DNA of 8,767 nucleotides from Alphaproteobacteria bacterium (GTDB lineage: Bacteria; Pseudomonadota; Alphaproteobacteria; Rhodospirillales; Rhodospirillaceae), in contig JADGDA010000094.1 in the NCBI GenBank assembly GCA_015228695.1, forward strand, positions 1-8,767, written 5' to 3'. This document shows positions 1 to 6,085 of this stretch, in pieces. The stretch's first letter is position 1, and every line of letters begins with the position of its first letter. The notes under the pieces are model-generated. The model searched no databases. It saw nothing but the letters and a program-made list of their open reading frames with translations, and was not told where the DNA came from. The translations under genes and the position numbers were made by a program.

Positions 1-477
1 CGGGTTGTCGGCGTGGGCGCCGCCGTTGATGATGTTCATCATCGGCACCGGCAGGGTCTGGGAGAACGCGCCGCCGATGTAGCGGTACAGCGGCAGGCCC
101 GCCTCTTCCGCGGCCGCCTTGGCGATGGCGAGGGACACGCCCAGAATCGCGTTGGCGCCCAGACGGGCCTTGTTCGGGGTGCCGTCCAGATCGATCATGG
201 TCTGGTCGATGATGACCTGTTCCTCGGCGTCCATGCCCGTCAGCGCGTCGAAGATCTCGCCGTTCACGTTTTCCACGGCCTTCAGCACGCCCTTGCCGCC
301 GTAGCGGGACTTGTCGTTGTCGCGCAGTTCGGAGGCCTCGTGGGCGCCGGTGGAGGCGCCGGACGGAACGGCGGCGCGGCCGAATGCGCCGGTCTCCAGG
401 ACGACGTCCACCTCGACGGTGGGATTGCCGCGCGAATCAAGGATCTCACGGGCTTGGATATCGGAAATAGCAGTCAT
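1..477 (-). CDS. eno: Enolase, N-terminal 159 residues (3' end beyond window)
   Basis: Enolase (phosphopyruvate hydratase) interconverts 2-phosphoglycerate and phosphoenolpyruvate in cytosolic glycolysis and gluconeogenesis. The visible part begins MTAISDIQAREILDSRGNPT, the family's hallmark opening. It continues with the mobile catalytic loop PSGASTG (residues 38-44), the segment LGANAILGVSLA (106-117), and MMNIINGGAHADNP at the window edge, which holds the conserved active-site histidine (H155). The family is usually about 425 residues, so roughly 265 are missing at the C-terminus because the window ends, not because the gene is broken. The start is supported by a GAGGGGA Shine-Dalgarno 5-6 nt upstream. 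It is the last visible gene of the tpiA-secG-pyrG-kdsA-eno run, 36 nt after kdsA. That places two glycolytic enzymes at the two ends of one cluster. Identification is secure. Confidence 0.97.
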   Translation of the reverse strand, partial: MTAISDIQAREILDSRGNPTVEVDVVLETGAFGRAAVPSGASTGAHEASELRDNDKSRYGGKGVLKAVENVNGEIFDALTGMDAEEQVIIDQTMIDLDGTPNKARLGANAILGVSLAIAKAAAEEAGLPLYRYIGGAFSQTLPVPMMNIINGGAHADNP

Positions 478-513
478 TTAAGTCCCCTCAGTGGCTATGT
501 GGTTGGCAGTCTG

Positions 514-1371
514 TCACGACGGTGGCCGCGTTTTGGCGAGCCTGTCGAAATCGGCGAGGTTTTGCAACAACTCCGGCATCTCATGCAGCGGAATCATGTT
601 CGGACCGTCGGACGGCGCGTGGTCCGGGTCGGGATGGGTCTCGATGAACACCGCCGCCACGCCCACGGCCACCGCCGCGCGCGCCAGCACCGGCGCGAAC
701 TCCCTCTGCCCACCGGAGGAGCCGCCCTGCCCTCCCGGTTGCTGCACCGAATGGGTCGCGTCGAACACCACGGGACAGCCCGTGCGCGCCATGATCGGCA
801 ACGCGCGCAGGTCCGTCACCAGGGTATTGTACCCGAACGACACCCCGCGCTCGGTGAGCAGGATATCCCGGCACCCCCCGCTTTCGACCTTGGCCACCAC
901 GTTCGCCATGTCCCGAGGGGCCAGGAATTGGCCCTTCTTGACGTTGACCACCTTCCCGGTCGCCGCCGCCGCCAGGAGAAGATCGGTCTGCCGGCAGAGA
1001 AAGGCGGGAATCTGGAGCACGTCCACCACCTCGGCCGCCGGAGCGCACTGGTCGATCTCGTGGACGTCCGTCAGCACCGGGCATCCGACCGCGCGGGACA
1101 CCTCGGCGAGAATCCCGAGGCCGGCATCGAGCCCCAGACCACGGGTCCCGGAAATGGAGGTCCGGTTGGCCTTGTCGAAGGATGCCTTGAAGATAAAGGG
1201 CATCCCGATGCGCTGGGTTATCTCCTTGAGAAAACGGGCGATCCCCAGGGCGTGATCGAGGCTCTCCAACTGACAGGGGCCGGCGATCAGGGCGAGGGGC
1301 AGATCGTTGCCGACGACGACCGGGTCGGCGCGCTCCGGACCGATGCGGACATGACGGGGCGGGTTCGTCAT
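514..1371 (-). CDS. kdsA: 2-dehydro-3-deoxyphosphooctonate aldolase (Kdo-8-phosphate synthase)
   Basis: KdsA condenses phosphoenolpyruvate with D-arabinose 5-phosphate to give Kdo-8-phosphate, the committed step to the Kdo sugar of the lipopolysaccharide inner core; it is cytosolic. The 285 residues match the family's length. Visible motifs are LIAGPCQLES (29-37), FKASFDKANRTS (61-72), TDVHE (101-105), IPAFLCRQTDLL (121-132), VNVKKGQF (142-149), FDATHSVQQPGG (203-214) and FIETHPDPDHAPSDGPN (242-258). C33, H207, E244 and D255 match the four metal ligands known for the metal-dependent class, whereas E. coli-type metal-independent enzymes carry Asn in place of the Cys. I infer a metal-dependent enzyme. 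The open frame continues upstream to 1665 inside pyrG, but homology begins at the chosen ATG, which overlaps the pyrG stop as ATGA. There is no strong Shine-Dalgarno, so translational coupling to pyrG is likely. Its PEP substrate is the product of the neighbouring enolase. Confidence 0.96.
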   Translation of the reverse strand: MTNPPRHVRIGPERADPVVVGNDLPLALIAGPCQLESLDHALGIARFLKEITQRIGMPFIFKASFDKANRTSISGTRGLGLDAGLGILAEVSRAVGCPVLTDVHEIDQCAPAAEVVDVLQIPAFLCRQTDLLLAAAATGKVVNVKKGQFLAPRDMANVVAKVESGGCRDILLTERGVSFGYNTLVTDLRALPIMARTGCPVVFDATHSVQQPGGQGGSSGGQREFAPVLARAAVAVGVAAVFIETHPDPDHAPSDGPNMIPLHEMPELLQNLADFDRLAKTRPPS

Positions 1372-2996
1372 ACCAACCGACTCTGCTCGACGGCCGCCCG
1401 GATGAAGGCGGTGAACAACGGGTGGGGATCGAAGGGCTTGGATTTGAGTTCCGGATGGAACTGCACGCCGATGAACCAGGGATGGTCCGGGATCTCGACG
1501 ATCTCGGGCAACACCTCGTCGGGAGACAGCCCGGAAAACACCAGCCCGGCGGCCTCCAGCCGCTCGCGGTAGCGGATGTTGACCTCGTAGCGGTGGCGGT
1601 GACGCTCGCTGATGGCGGCGGAGCGGTAGATGCCGTGGGCGCGGCTGCCCTCCTTCAGACGGCATTCATAGGCGCCGAGGCGCATGGTGCCCCCCATGCC
1701 CGAATCGGCGCCCCGGCGCACGATCTCGGAACCGCTCGCCCACTCGGTCATCAGGCCGACGACCGGGTCCACGGCGGGGCCGAACTCGGTCGAGCTTGCG
1801 CCCTCCAGCCCCGCCAGATGGCGCGCCGCCTCGATCACCGCCATCTGCATCCCGAAACAGATGCCGAAATAGGGCACCCTGCGCTCACGGGCGAAGCGGA
1901 CCGCCTTGATCTTGCCCTCGGTGCCCCTTTCCCCGAAACCGCCCGGAACCAGGATGGCGTTGGCGTTGTCCAGGATATCGACCGGGTCCTCCCCCTCGAA
2001 CGCCTCGGAGTCGATCCAGTCCAGCCTGACCCGGACGTTGTTGGCGATGCCCCCGTGAGCCAGTGCCTCGGCCAGGGATTTGTAGGCGTCGAGCAGCTTG
2101 ATGTACTTGCCGACCACGGCGATGGTCACCTCGCCCTCCGGCTGGGTGACCCGGCCGACGATGTTGGTCCAGCGGGACAAATCGGGCTCCGAATCGTGGG
2201 GCAGCCGGAAATGCTTGCAGACCTGCACGTCCAGGCCACCCTCGTGATAGCTGATCGGCACCCGGTAAATGGTGGAGACGTCCAGCGCCGGGATCACCGC
2301 GTCCTGGACGACGTTGCAGAACAGGGCGATCTTGCGCCGCTCGGAATCGGGAATCGGGCGCTCGCTGCGGCAGAGCAGAAGGTCGGGCTGGATGCCGACG
2401 CTCAGGAGTTCCTTGACCGAGTGCTGGGTCGGCTTGGTTTTCAACTCGCCGGCCGAGGGAATATAGGGCAACAGGGTCAGGTGCACGAACATCGACCGCT
2501 CCGGGCCGAGTTCGTTGCCCAACTGGCGGATCGCCTCCAGGAACGGGAGTCCCTCGATGTCGCCGACGGTGCCGCCGATCTCGATCAGGGCGAAATCGGC
2601 GCCGTCGAGGTCGGCGGTGACGAATTCCTTGATGGCGTCGGTCACATGGGGAATGACCTGGATCGTGGCCCCCAGGTAATCCCCATGACGCTCCCGCGCG
2701 ATCACGGTCGAGTAGATGCGTCCGGTGGTGACGTTGTCGCTGCGCCGCGAGGAAACCCCGGTGAAGCGCTCGTAGTGCCCCAGGTCCAGGTCGGTCTCCG
2801 CCCCGTCGTCGGTGACGTAGACCTCGCCGTGCTGATAGGGGCTCATGGTGCCCGGGTCCACGTTCAGGTAGGGATCGAGCTTGCGCAGGCGGACCGCATA
2901 CCCGCGCGCCTGCAACAGCGCCCCCAGGGCGGCCGACGCCAGTCCCTTGCCCAGCGACGAGACCACCCCCCCGGTAATGAAGATGAACCGCGTCAT
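1368..2996 (-). CDS. pyrG: CTP synthase (glutamine-hydrolysing)
   Basis: PyrG makes CTP from UTP using ATP and glutamine-derived ammonia, the last step of de novo pyrimidine nucleotide synthesis; it is cytosolic and tetrameric in known members. The protein is 542 residues, normal for the family. The synthetase domain (about 1-270) opens with FIFITGGVVSSLGKGLASA, containing the nucleotide-binding loop, followed by KLDPYLNVDPGTMSPYQHGE (39-58) and IEIGGTVGDIEGLPF (138-152). The class I glutamine amidotransferase domain (about 290-535) has the oxyanion-loop sequence PGGFGERG (351-358), nucleophile C380 in FGICFGMQ, and H514/E516 in VQFHPE. All three catalytic-triad residues are therefore present. 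The start lies 8 nt after the secG stop. Its Shine-Dalgarno AGGA overlaps that stop codon, and its own stop overlaps the kdsA start, so translation is probably coupled on both sides. No defects were seen. Confidence 0.98.
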   Translation of the reverse strand: MTRFIFITGGVVSSLGKGLASAALGALLQARGYAVRLRKLDPYLNVDPGTMSPYQHGEVYVTDDGAETDLDLGHYERFTGVSSRRSDNVTTGRIYSTVIARERHGDYLGATIQVIPHVTDAIKEFVTADLDGADFALIEIGGTVGDIEGLPFLEAIRQLGNELGPERSMFVHLTLLPYIPSAGELKTKPTQHSVKELLSVGIQPDLLLCRSERPIPDSERRKIALFCNVVQDAVIPALDVSTIYRVPISYHEGGLDVQVCKHFRLPHDSEPDLSRWTNIVGRVTQPEGEVTIAVVGKYIKLLDAYKSLAEALAHGGIANNVRVRLDWIDSEAFEGEDPVDILDNANAILVPGGFGERGTEGKIKAVRFARERRVPYFGICFGMQMAVIEAARHLAGLEGASSTEFGPAVDPVVGLMTEWASGSEIVRRGADSGMGGTMRLGAYECRLKEGSRAHGIYRSAAISERHRHRYEVNIRYRERLEAAGLVFSGLSPDEVLPEIVEIPDHPWFIGVQFHPELKSKPFDPHPLFTAFIRAAVEQSRLV

Positions 2997-3004
2997 GGGC
3001 GATC

Positions 3005-3379
3005 CTATTTGGGAGTGGGCGGCGCTTCGACGGGTGCGGGCGGCGGCGGAGGCGACTCGGGGGTTGCCGCCAGCGGAACCGGCGGCGCGGCCTCCTCGGG
3101 AACCACGGGCGCGGCCTTGGCGGCCGGCTGTTCCAGGATCGACTTGCGGGGGGCGCTCGCGTTGTTGGCCATGATGGCGAGGATCATGCTGGTGGTCATG
3201 AACGCGGTGGCCAGAATGGCCGTGGTCCGCGTCAGGAGGTTCCCCGCCTGCCGCCCGCTCATCAGTCCACCGCCGCCGCCGCCGATCCCGAGCGCCCCGC
3301 CCTCGGACCGCTGCATCAGGATGACGCCGACCATCGCGATCGCGATCAGCAAGTGAATGACCAGAATGACCGTAACCAT
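3005..3379 (-). CDS. secG: Preprotein translocase subunit SecG with Pro/Ala-rich C-terminal tail
   Basis: SecG is the small accessory subunit of the SecYEG inner-membrane channel and aids SecA-driven export. The 124-residue protein has two predicted membrane helices, about residues 2-22 (VTVILVIHLLIAIAMVGVIL) and 53-72 (TAILATAFMTTSMILAIMAN). They are joined by the typical cytosolic loop LMQRSEGGALG plus a glycine run (GIGGGGGGLM, 31-40) and the conserved LTRTTAILA stretch. After residue 75 comes a low-complexity tail of about 50 residues rich in Pro and Ala, including five consecutive prolines (110-114). E. coli SecG is about 110 residues, and long tails of this kind are common in alphaproteobacteria. 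The start has an AGGG Shine-Dalgarno 7 nt upstream, lying in the nearer copy of a 16-bp tandem repeat. The gene sits between tpiA and pyrG, a common position for secG, and its stop overlaps the pyrG ribosome-binding site. Confidence 0.93.
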   Translation of the reverse strand: MVTVILVIHLLIAIAMVGVILMQRSEGGALGIGGGGGGLMSGRQAGNLLTRTTAILATAFMTTSMILAIMANNASAPRKSILEQPAAKAAPVVPEEAAPPVPLAATPESPPPPPAPVEAPPTPK

Positions 3380-3386
3380 CGTTTCA

Positions 3387-3418
3387 CCCTGCGAAGTCCC
3401 GGCCCTGCGAAGTTCCGG
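3387..3418. repeat. 16-bp tandem direct repeat upstream of secG
   Basis: Two head-to-tail copies, CCCTGCGAAGTCCCGG (3387-3402) and CCCTGCGAAGTTCCGG (3403-3418), differ at one base. Read on the minus strand, each ends in GCAGGG. The secG-proximal copy supplies the AGGG Shine-Dalgarno 7 nt before the secG ATG, and the distal copy is a spare ribosome-binding-like sequence 16 nt further upstream. I infer a local duplication with one later substitution. A functional role is not shown. Confidence 0.85.
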
Positions 3419-3443
3419 AATACATCCAACGGAAGCGGGACCG

Positions 3444-3467
3444 GCCGCGTCCCGGGTGGGACGCGGC
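3444..3467 (-). promoter_or_regulatory. Perfect 10-bp hairpin in the tpiA-secG gap
   Basis: Arms 3444-3453 (GCCGCGTCCC) and 3458-3467 (GGGACGCGGC) are perfectly complementary with a 4-nt loop (ACCC in the minus-strand transcript). It lies 42 nt after the tpiA stop and 65 nt before the secG start. No T-run follows on the minus strand, so it is not a standard intrinsic terminator. A mRNA processing or 3'-end stabilising hairpin, or a partial terminator separating tpiA from secG expression, would fit. The structure is seen; the role is inferred. Confidence 0.7.
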
Positions 3468-3508
3468 GTCCGCGTGAACGGGAAACTAGCCCTCCCGGAC
3501 GATGGAAG

Positions 3509-4270
3509 CTAGGGGCAACTTTGGGCGATGGCCCAAAAATCGTCGGCGACCAAGCTGGCGCCGCCGATCAGCCCGCCGTCCACGTCCGCCAGGGCCAGCA
3601 GCTCCTTGGCGTTGCCCGGCTTCATGGAGCCGCCGTAGAGGATGCGCACCCCGGCGGCTTCCGCCGCGCCGATCTTGGCCGCCAGTTCCTTGCGGATGAA
3701 GGCGTGCACCTCCTGCACCTCGGGGGCGGTCGGAGTGCGGCCGGTGCCGATGGCCCACACGGGCTCATAAGCAATGACCAAGTTGGCGGCGGTGGCTCCG
3801 TCGGGCACCGACCCCGCGACCTGACGGGCATTGACCTCCAGGGTCTTGCCGGCATCGCGCTCGGCCTCGGTCTCGCCGATGCAGACCACGGCGACCAGTC
3901 CGTTGCCCAGGGCGGCGGCGGCCTTTGCCTTGACCGTGGCATCGCTCTCGCCATGATCGGTCCGCCGCTCGGAGTGGCCGACGATGACGTGGGTGCACCC
4001 GGCGTCGGCCAGCATGGCGGCGGAGATGTCGCCGGTATGGGCGCCGCTTGCCTTGGCATGGCAATCCTCGCCGCCGACCAGCACGCCGCTGCCCGCGACC
4101 GTCTGCGCGACCTCGCGGATCAAGGTGGCCGGCGGGCAGACCAGCATCTCGAACGGAGCCTTGCCCTTCGCCTTCATCCTTTTCGCCAGTTCCCCGGCCA
4201 GCGCCAGACCATCGGCGCGCAGGCCATTCATCTTCCAGTTGCCGGCAATCAGCGGACGTCGTGCCGTCAT
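3509..4270 (-). CDS. tpiA: Triosephosphate isomerase
   Basis: TpiA interconverts dihydroxyacetone phosphate and glyceraldehyde 3-phosphate in cytosolic glycolysis and gluconeogenesis. The 253-residue protein has all catalytic signatures: the N-terminal IAGNWKMN with catalytic K13, VIVGHSERR with electrophile H99, IAYEPVWAIGTGRTPT (166-181) with catalytic base E169 and the flexible loop 6, and the phosphate-binding YGGSMKPGNA (212-221) and GLIGGASL (233-240). The open frame continues upstream to 5248, antisense to the histidine kinase gene, but homology begins at this ATG. The start has a six-G run (4276-4281) ending 5 nt upstream, acting as a purine-rich Shine-Dalgarno. It is the first gene of the minus-strand operon; the leader before it contains terminator-like hairpins (4296-4376) that could control its expression. 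A 129-nt gap separates it from secG. Confidence 0.98.
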   Translation of the reverse strand: MTARRPLIAGNWKMNGLRADGLALAGELAKRMKAKGKAPFEMLVCPPATLIREVAQTVAGSGVLVGGEDCHAKASGAHTGDISAAMLADAGCTHVIVGHSERRTDHGESDATVKAKAAAALGNGLVAVVCIGETEAERDAGKTLEVNARQVAGSVPDGATAANLVIAYEPVWAIGTGRTPTAPEVQEVHAFIRKELAAKIGAAEAAGVRILYGGSMKPGNAKELLALADVDGGLIGGASLVADDFWAIAQSCP

Positions 4271-4286
4271 GTGAACCCCCCATTTT

Positions 4287-4318
4287 GAAAAACAACCGGG
4301 CGCCGGAGAACGCCCCGG
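4287..4318 (-). terminator. Intrinsic terminator-like hairpin 2 in the tpiA leader
   Basis: On the minus strand, CCGGGGCG (4318-4311) pairs with CGCCCGG (4302-4296) with one bulged G and an 8-nt loop. It is followed at once by TTGTTTTTC (4295-4287). A competing stem, CGCCGG/CCGGCG (4320-4315 with 4306-4301), uses overlapping bases. It sits only 17-26 nt before the tpiA start codon, so it would act as premature termination and not as the end of a gene. There is no minus-strand gene upstream that would need a terminator here. Confidence 0.5.
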
Positions 4319-4320
4319 CG

Positions 4321-4350
4321 AAAAAACAAGTGCCGGGGAGTCCCCCCGGC
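4321..4350 (-). terminator. Intrinsic terminator-like hairpin 1 in the tpiA leader
   Basis: On the minus strand, GCCGGGG (4350-4344) pairs perfectly with CCCCGGC (4338-4332) around a 5-nt loop. Four bases of spacer (ACTT) and then GTTTTTT follow. This is a good intrinsic terminator shape located about 50-80 nt before tpiA. Its 3' arm is also perfectly complementary to GCCGGGG at 4319-4313, part of hairpin 2, so an alternative antiterminator fold exists. Terminator activity is inferred from shape only. Confidence 0.6.
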
Positions 4351-4353
4351 GAC

Positions 4354-4376
4354 GGCCGCTATGTAACACAGCGGCC
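4354..4376. promoter_or_regulatory. 7-bp inverted repeat, first hairpin of the tpiA leader
   Basis: GGCCGCT (4354-4360) and AGCGGCC (4370-4376) are perfectly complementary around a 9-nt AT-richer loop. It lies 3 nt from the terminator-like hairpin 1. If tpiA transcription starts upstream of 4376, this is the first structure of the leader RNA. If it starts downstream, this could instead be a DNA operator. I cannot choose between these from the sequence. Confidence 0.45.
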
Positions 4377-4447
4377 CAATCATTTCCACCATCCGCTTCC
4401 CTTCCGCCGCCGGGGGCTCTACCATCCGTCGACCATGACGGGCGACC

Positions 4448-6085
4448 ATGGCGGGGCTGGAGATGGCGGACCCCATGACGACGGGACATCGGGGCTGGAC
4501 GCCTTCGGATGCGATCGGGGCGGGCTATCTCCTGCTGACCCTGGCGGCGGAGTGGGCCGCCCTGCCCCACGGTTCCGCCGGAGTGCCGGTTCTGCCCTGG
4601 AACGCCGCGCCCGCCTTCGCTTTCGCGTTGGCGGCCCGCCTGGGGGAGCGGTGGCTGCCCCTGATCTTCGTCGCCTCCCTTCTGGCCGGACTGGTTGAAG
4701 GCGGCCTCCGGCACGGGACGGCCGGAATCCTGATCCAGGCTTCCGCGGAAACCCTTGCCGCCGCGGTCGCCGCCGCGCTGTTGCGGTCCCGGCGCGCCCG
4801 GCCCGATCTGGAGCGCCTGCGGGGGGTGTTCGCCCTTTTCGCCGCCTCCACGGCCTTCTCGGCGGTCGCCGCCTCGGCGGAGGGGACGATCGCCTTGTGG
4901 TCCGGAACCGATCCCTGGAAAAGCGCGGACATCGCCGGACAGGTATTTCTCGCCCATCTGGTGGCCCTTCTCGCCATTGCCCCTCTGTTCATCGGCTTCC
5001 CTTTCCCCGGCCGTGGGCCAAAGGACGCCGTCCTGCCCTCGGTGGAAAGCCTGTTGCAGGCCATGGCCCTGGCCGTCATCGCCTGGGAGGTGTTCGGGCG
5101 GTTCGCCAATCAGGAACTCCACTTCTTCTACCTCCTGTTCCTGCCTTTCACCTGGATCGCCACCCGTCACGGCCAGCCGGGATCGGCGTCGGCACTGGCC
5201 GCCATTTACCTGGCCCCGATGGTGACGGACAGGCTGTTCGGCCACCACGACCAGTCCATCATCGAGTTGCAGATCCGTCTGGCGGTCCTCGCCGTGACCA
5301 GTCTCCTACTCGGCGCCCTGGCCAGCGAGCGCAAGCTGTCGGGGGAGCGGCTGCTGGCCCGGCAGGCGGAAATCACCCACTTTCAGAGATTGAACGTCGG
5401 GTGGGAAATGGCCTCGGCGCTGGCTCACGAGTTGAACCAGCCCCTGACAGCGGCGATGAACTATACTCAGGCGGCCCTGCGCCTGATCATGGCCCCCGAG
5501 CCGGACATGCAGGCGGTCGGCCGGATCATGGCCAAAAGCGTGGACCAGATCGAACGGGTGGGGCAGACCATCCACGGCCTGCGGGATTTCATGCGCAAGG
5601 GGGAATTGCGGCTGACGGTCAACGGCGTCGGCGACGCCGCCGAGGAAGCGATCCGGCTGGTACTGGCCGAGGCCAACGCGGCCGGGATCGCCCTGCGGCC
5701 GGTCGGGCTGTCCGCCCTGCCGCCGGTGATGGCCGACAAGACCCAGATCGTACAGGTCCTGGTCAACCTCATCCGCAACGCCATTCAGTCCCTTGCCGCC
5801 GCCGGGACGAGGAACGCGGTGGTGACCGTCTCCGGCAAGGCCGTGGACGACTCGGTCGAGGTCGACGTCGCGGACAACGGCCCCGGTCTGCACCCCTCGG
5901 TGGAGGCCCGGCTGTTCGAACCGTTCGTCACCACCAAGGAAGCCGGGATGGGACTGGGGCTTTCCATCAGCAAGTCCATTCTGGAAGCGCACGAAGGACG
6001 CCTGTGGGGCGAGAACGCCCCCCATGGCGGCGCGGTCTTTCATTTCACCCTGCCAAAGGCGACCAAGGGGACCCCGGATGCATGA
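4448..6085 (+). CDS. Membrane sensor histidine kinase, MASE1-like sensor plus FixL-type transmitter
   Basis: This is the sensor of a two-component system in the inner membrane; the signal is unknown. The 545-residue protein has an N-terminal hydrophobic region with about eight candidate helices (roughly 22-293). Segments such as LPWNAAPAFAFALAARLGER and ILIQASAETLAAAVAAALL resemble the MASE1 integral-membrane sensor family. A short linker leads to the dimerisation/phosphoacceptor helix ASALAHELNQPLTAAMNYTQ with H327, a FixL/NtrB-like H-box. The ATPase domain has the N-box LVNLIRNAIQSL (N440/N444), G1 box DVADNGPG (473-480), F-box LFEPFVTTK and G2 box GMGLGLSIS (500-508). No PAS or HAMP domain was seen between membrane region and kinase. 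The start is uncertain: in-frame ATGs at 4448, 4463 and 4475 all have weak ribosome sites. Its stop overlaps the response regulator start by 8 nt, marking them as a cognate pair. Confidence 0.88.
   Translation: MAGLEMADPMTTGHRGWTPSDAIGAGYLLLTLAAEWAALPHGSAGVPVLPWNAAPAFAFALAARLGERWLPLIFVASLLAGLVEGGLRHGTAGILIQASAETLAAAVAAALLRSRRARPDLERLRGVFALFAASTAFSAVAASAEGTIALWSGTDPWKSADIAGQVFLAHLVALLAIAPLFIGFPFPGRGPKDAVLPSVESLLQAMALAVIAWEVFGRFANQELHFFYLLFLPFTWIATRHGQPGSASALAAIYLAPMVTDRLFGHHDQSIIELQIRLAVLAVTSLLLGALASERKLSGERLLARQAEITHFQRLNVGWEMASALAHELNQPLTAAMNYTQAALRLIMAPEPDMQAVGRIMAKSVDQIERVGQTIHGLRDFMRKGELRLTVNGVGDAAEEAIRLVLAEANAAGIALRPVGLSALPPVMADKTQIVQVLVNLIRNAIQSLAAAGTRNAVVTVSGKAVDDSVEVDVADNGPGLHPSVEARLFEPFVTTKEAGMGLGLSISKSILEAHEGRLWGENAPHGGAVFHFTLPKATKGTPDA

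Noticed and set aside
13..1572. 519-codon open frame on the plus strand opposite eno, kdsA and the end of pyrG
   Set aside because: It is opposite three secure genes with full catalytic motifs; its own translation is His/Arg/Gly-rich with no family signature.
1372..1665. Upstream in-frame extension of kdsA
   Set aside because: It lies within the pyrG amidotransferase domain in another frame; the ATGA junction start gives a normal family length.
1422..3356. 644-codon open frame on the plus strand opposite pyrG and secG
   Set aside because: Composition is that of a shadow frame and it covers the well-conserved pyrG and secG genes on the other strand.
4430..4450. 8-bp direct repeat CGACCATG spaced by 13 bp at the kinase start
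   Set aside because: It is short, each copy contains an ATG in a different frame, and it is compatible with chance in GC-rich DNA.
4271..5248. Upstream in-frame extension of tpiA
   Set aside because: The added 326 codons are antisense to the kinase gene and resemble no domain; triosephosphate isomerase homology starts at the ATG at 4270.
6024..6077. Earlier ATG for the response regulator
   Set aside because: It adds 18 residues inside the kinase gene with no receiver homology; the ATG at 6078 has a good Shine-Dalgarno and places the phosphoacceptor at D54.
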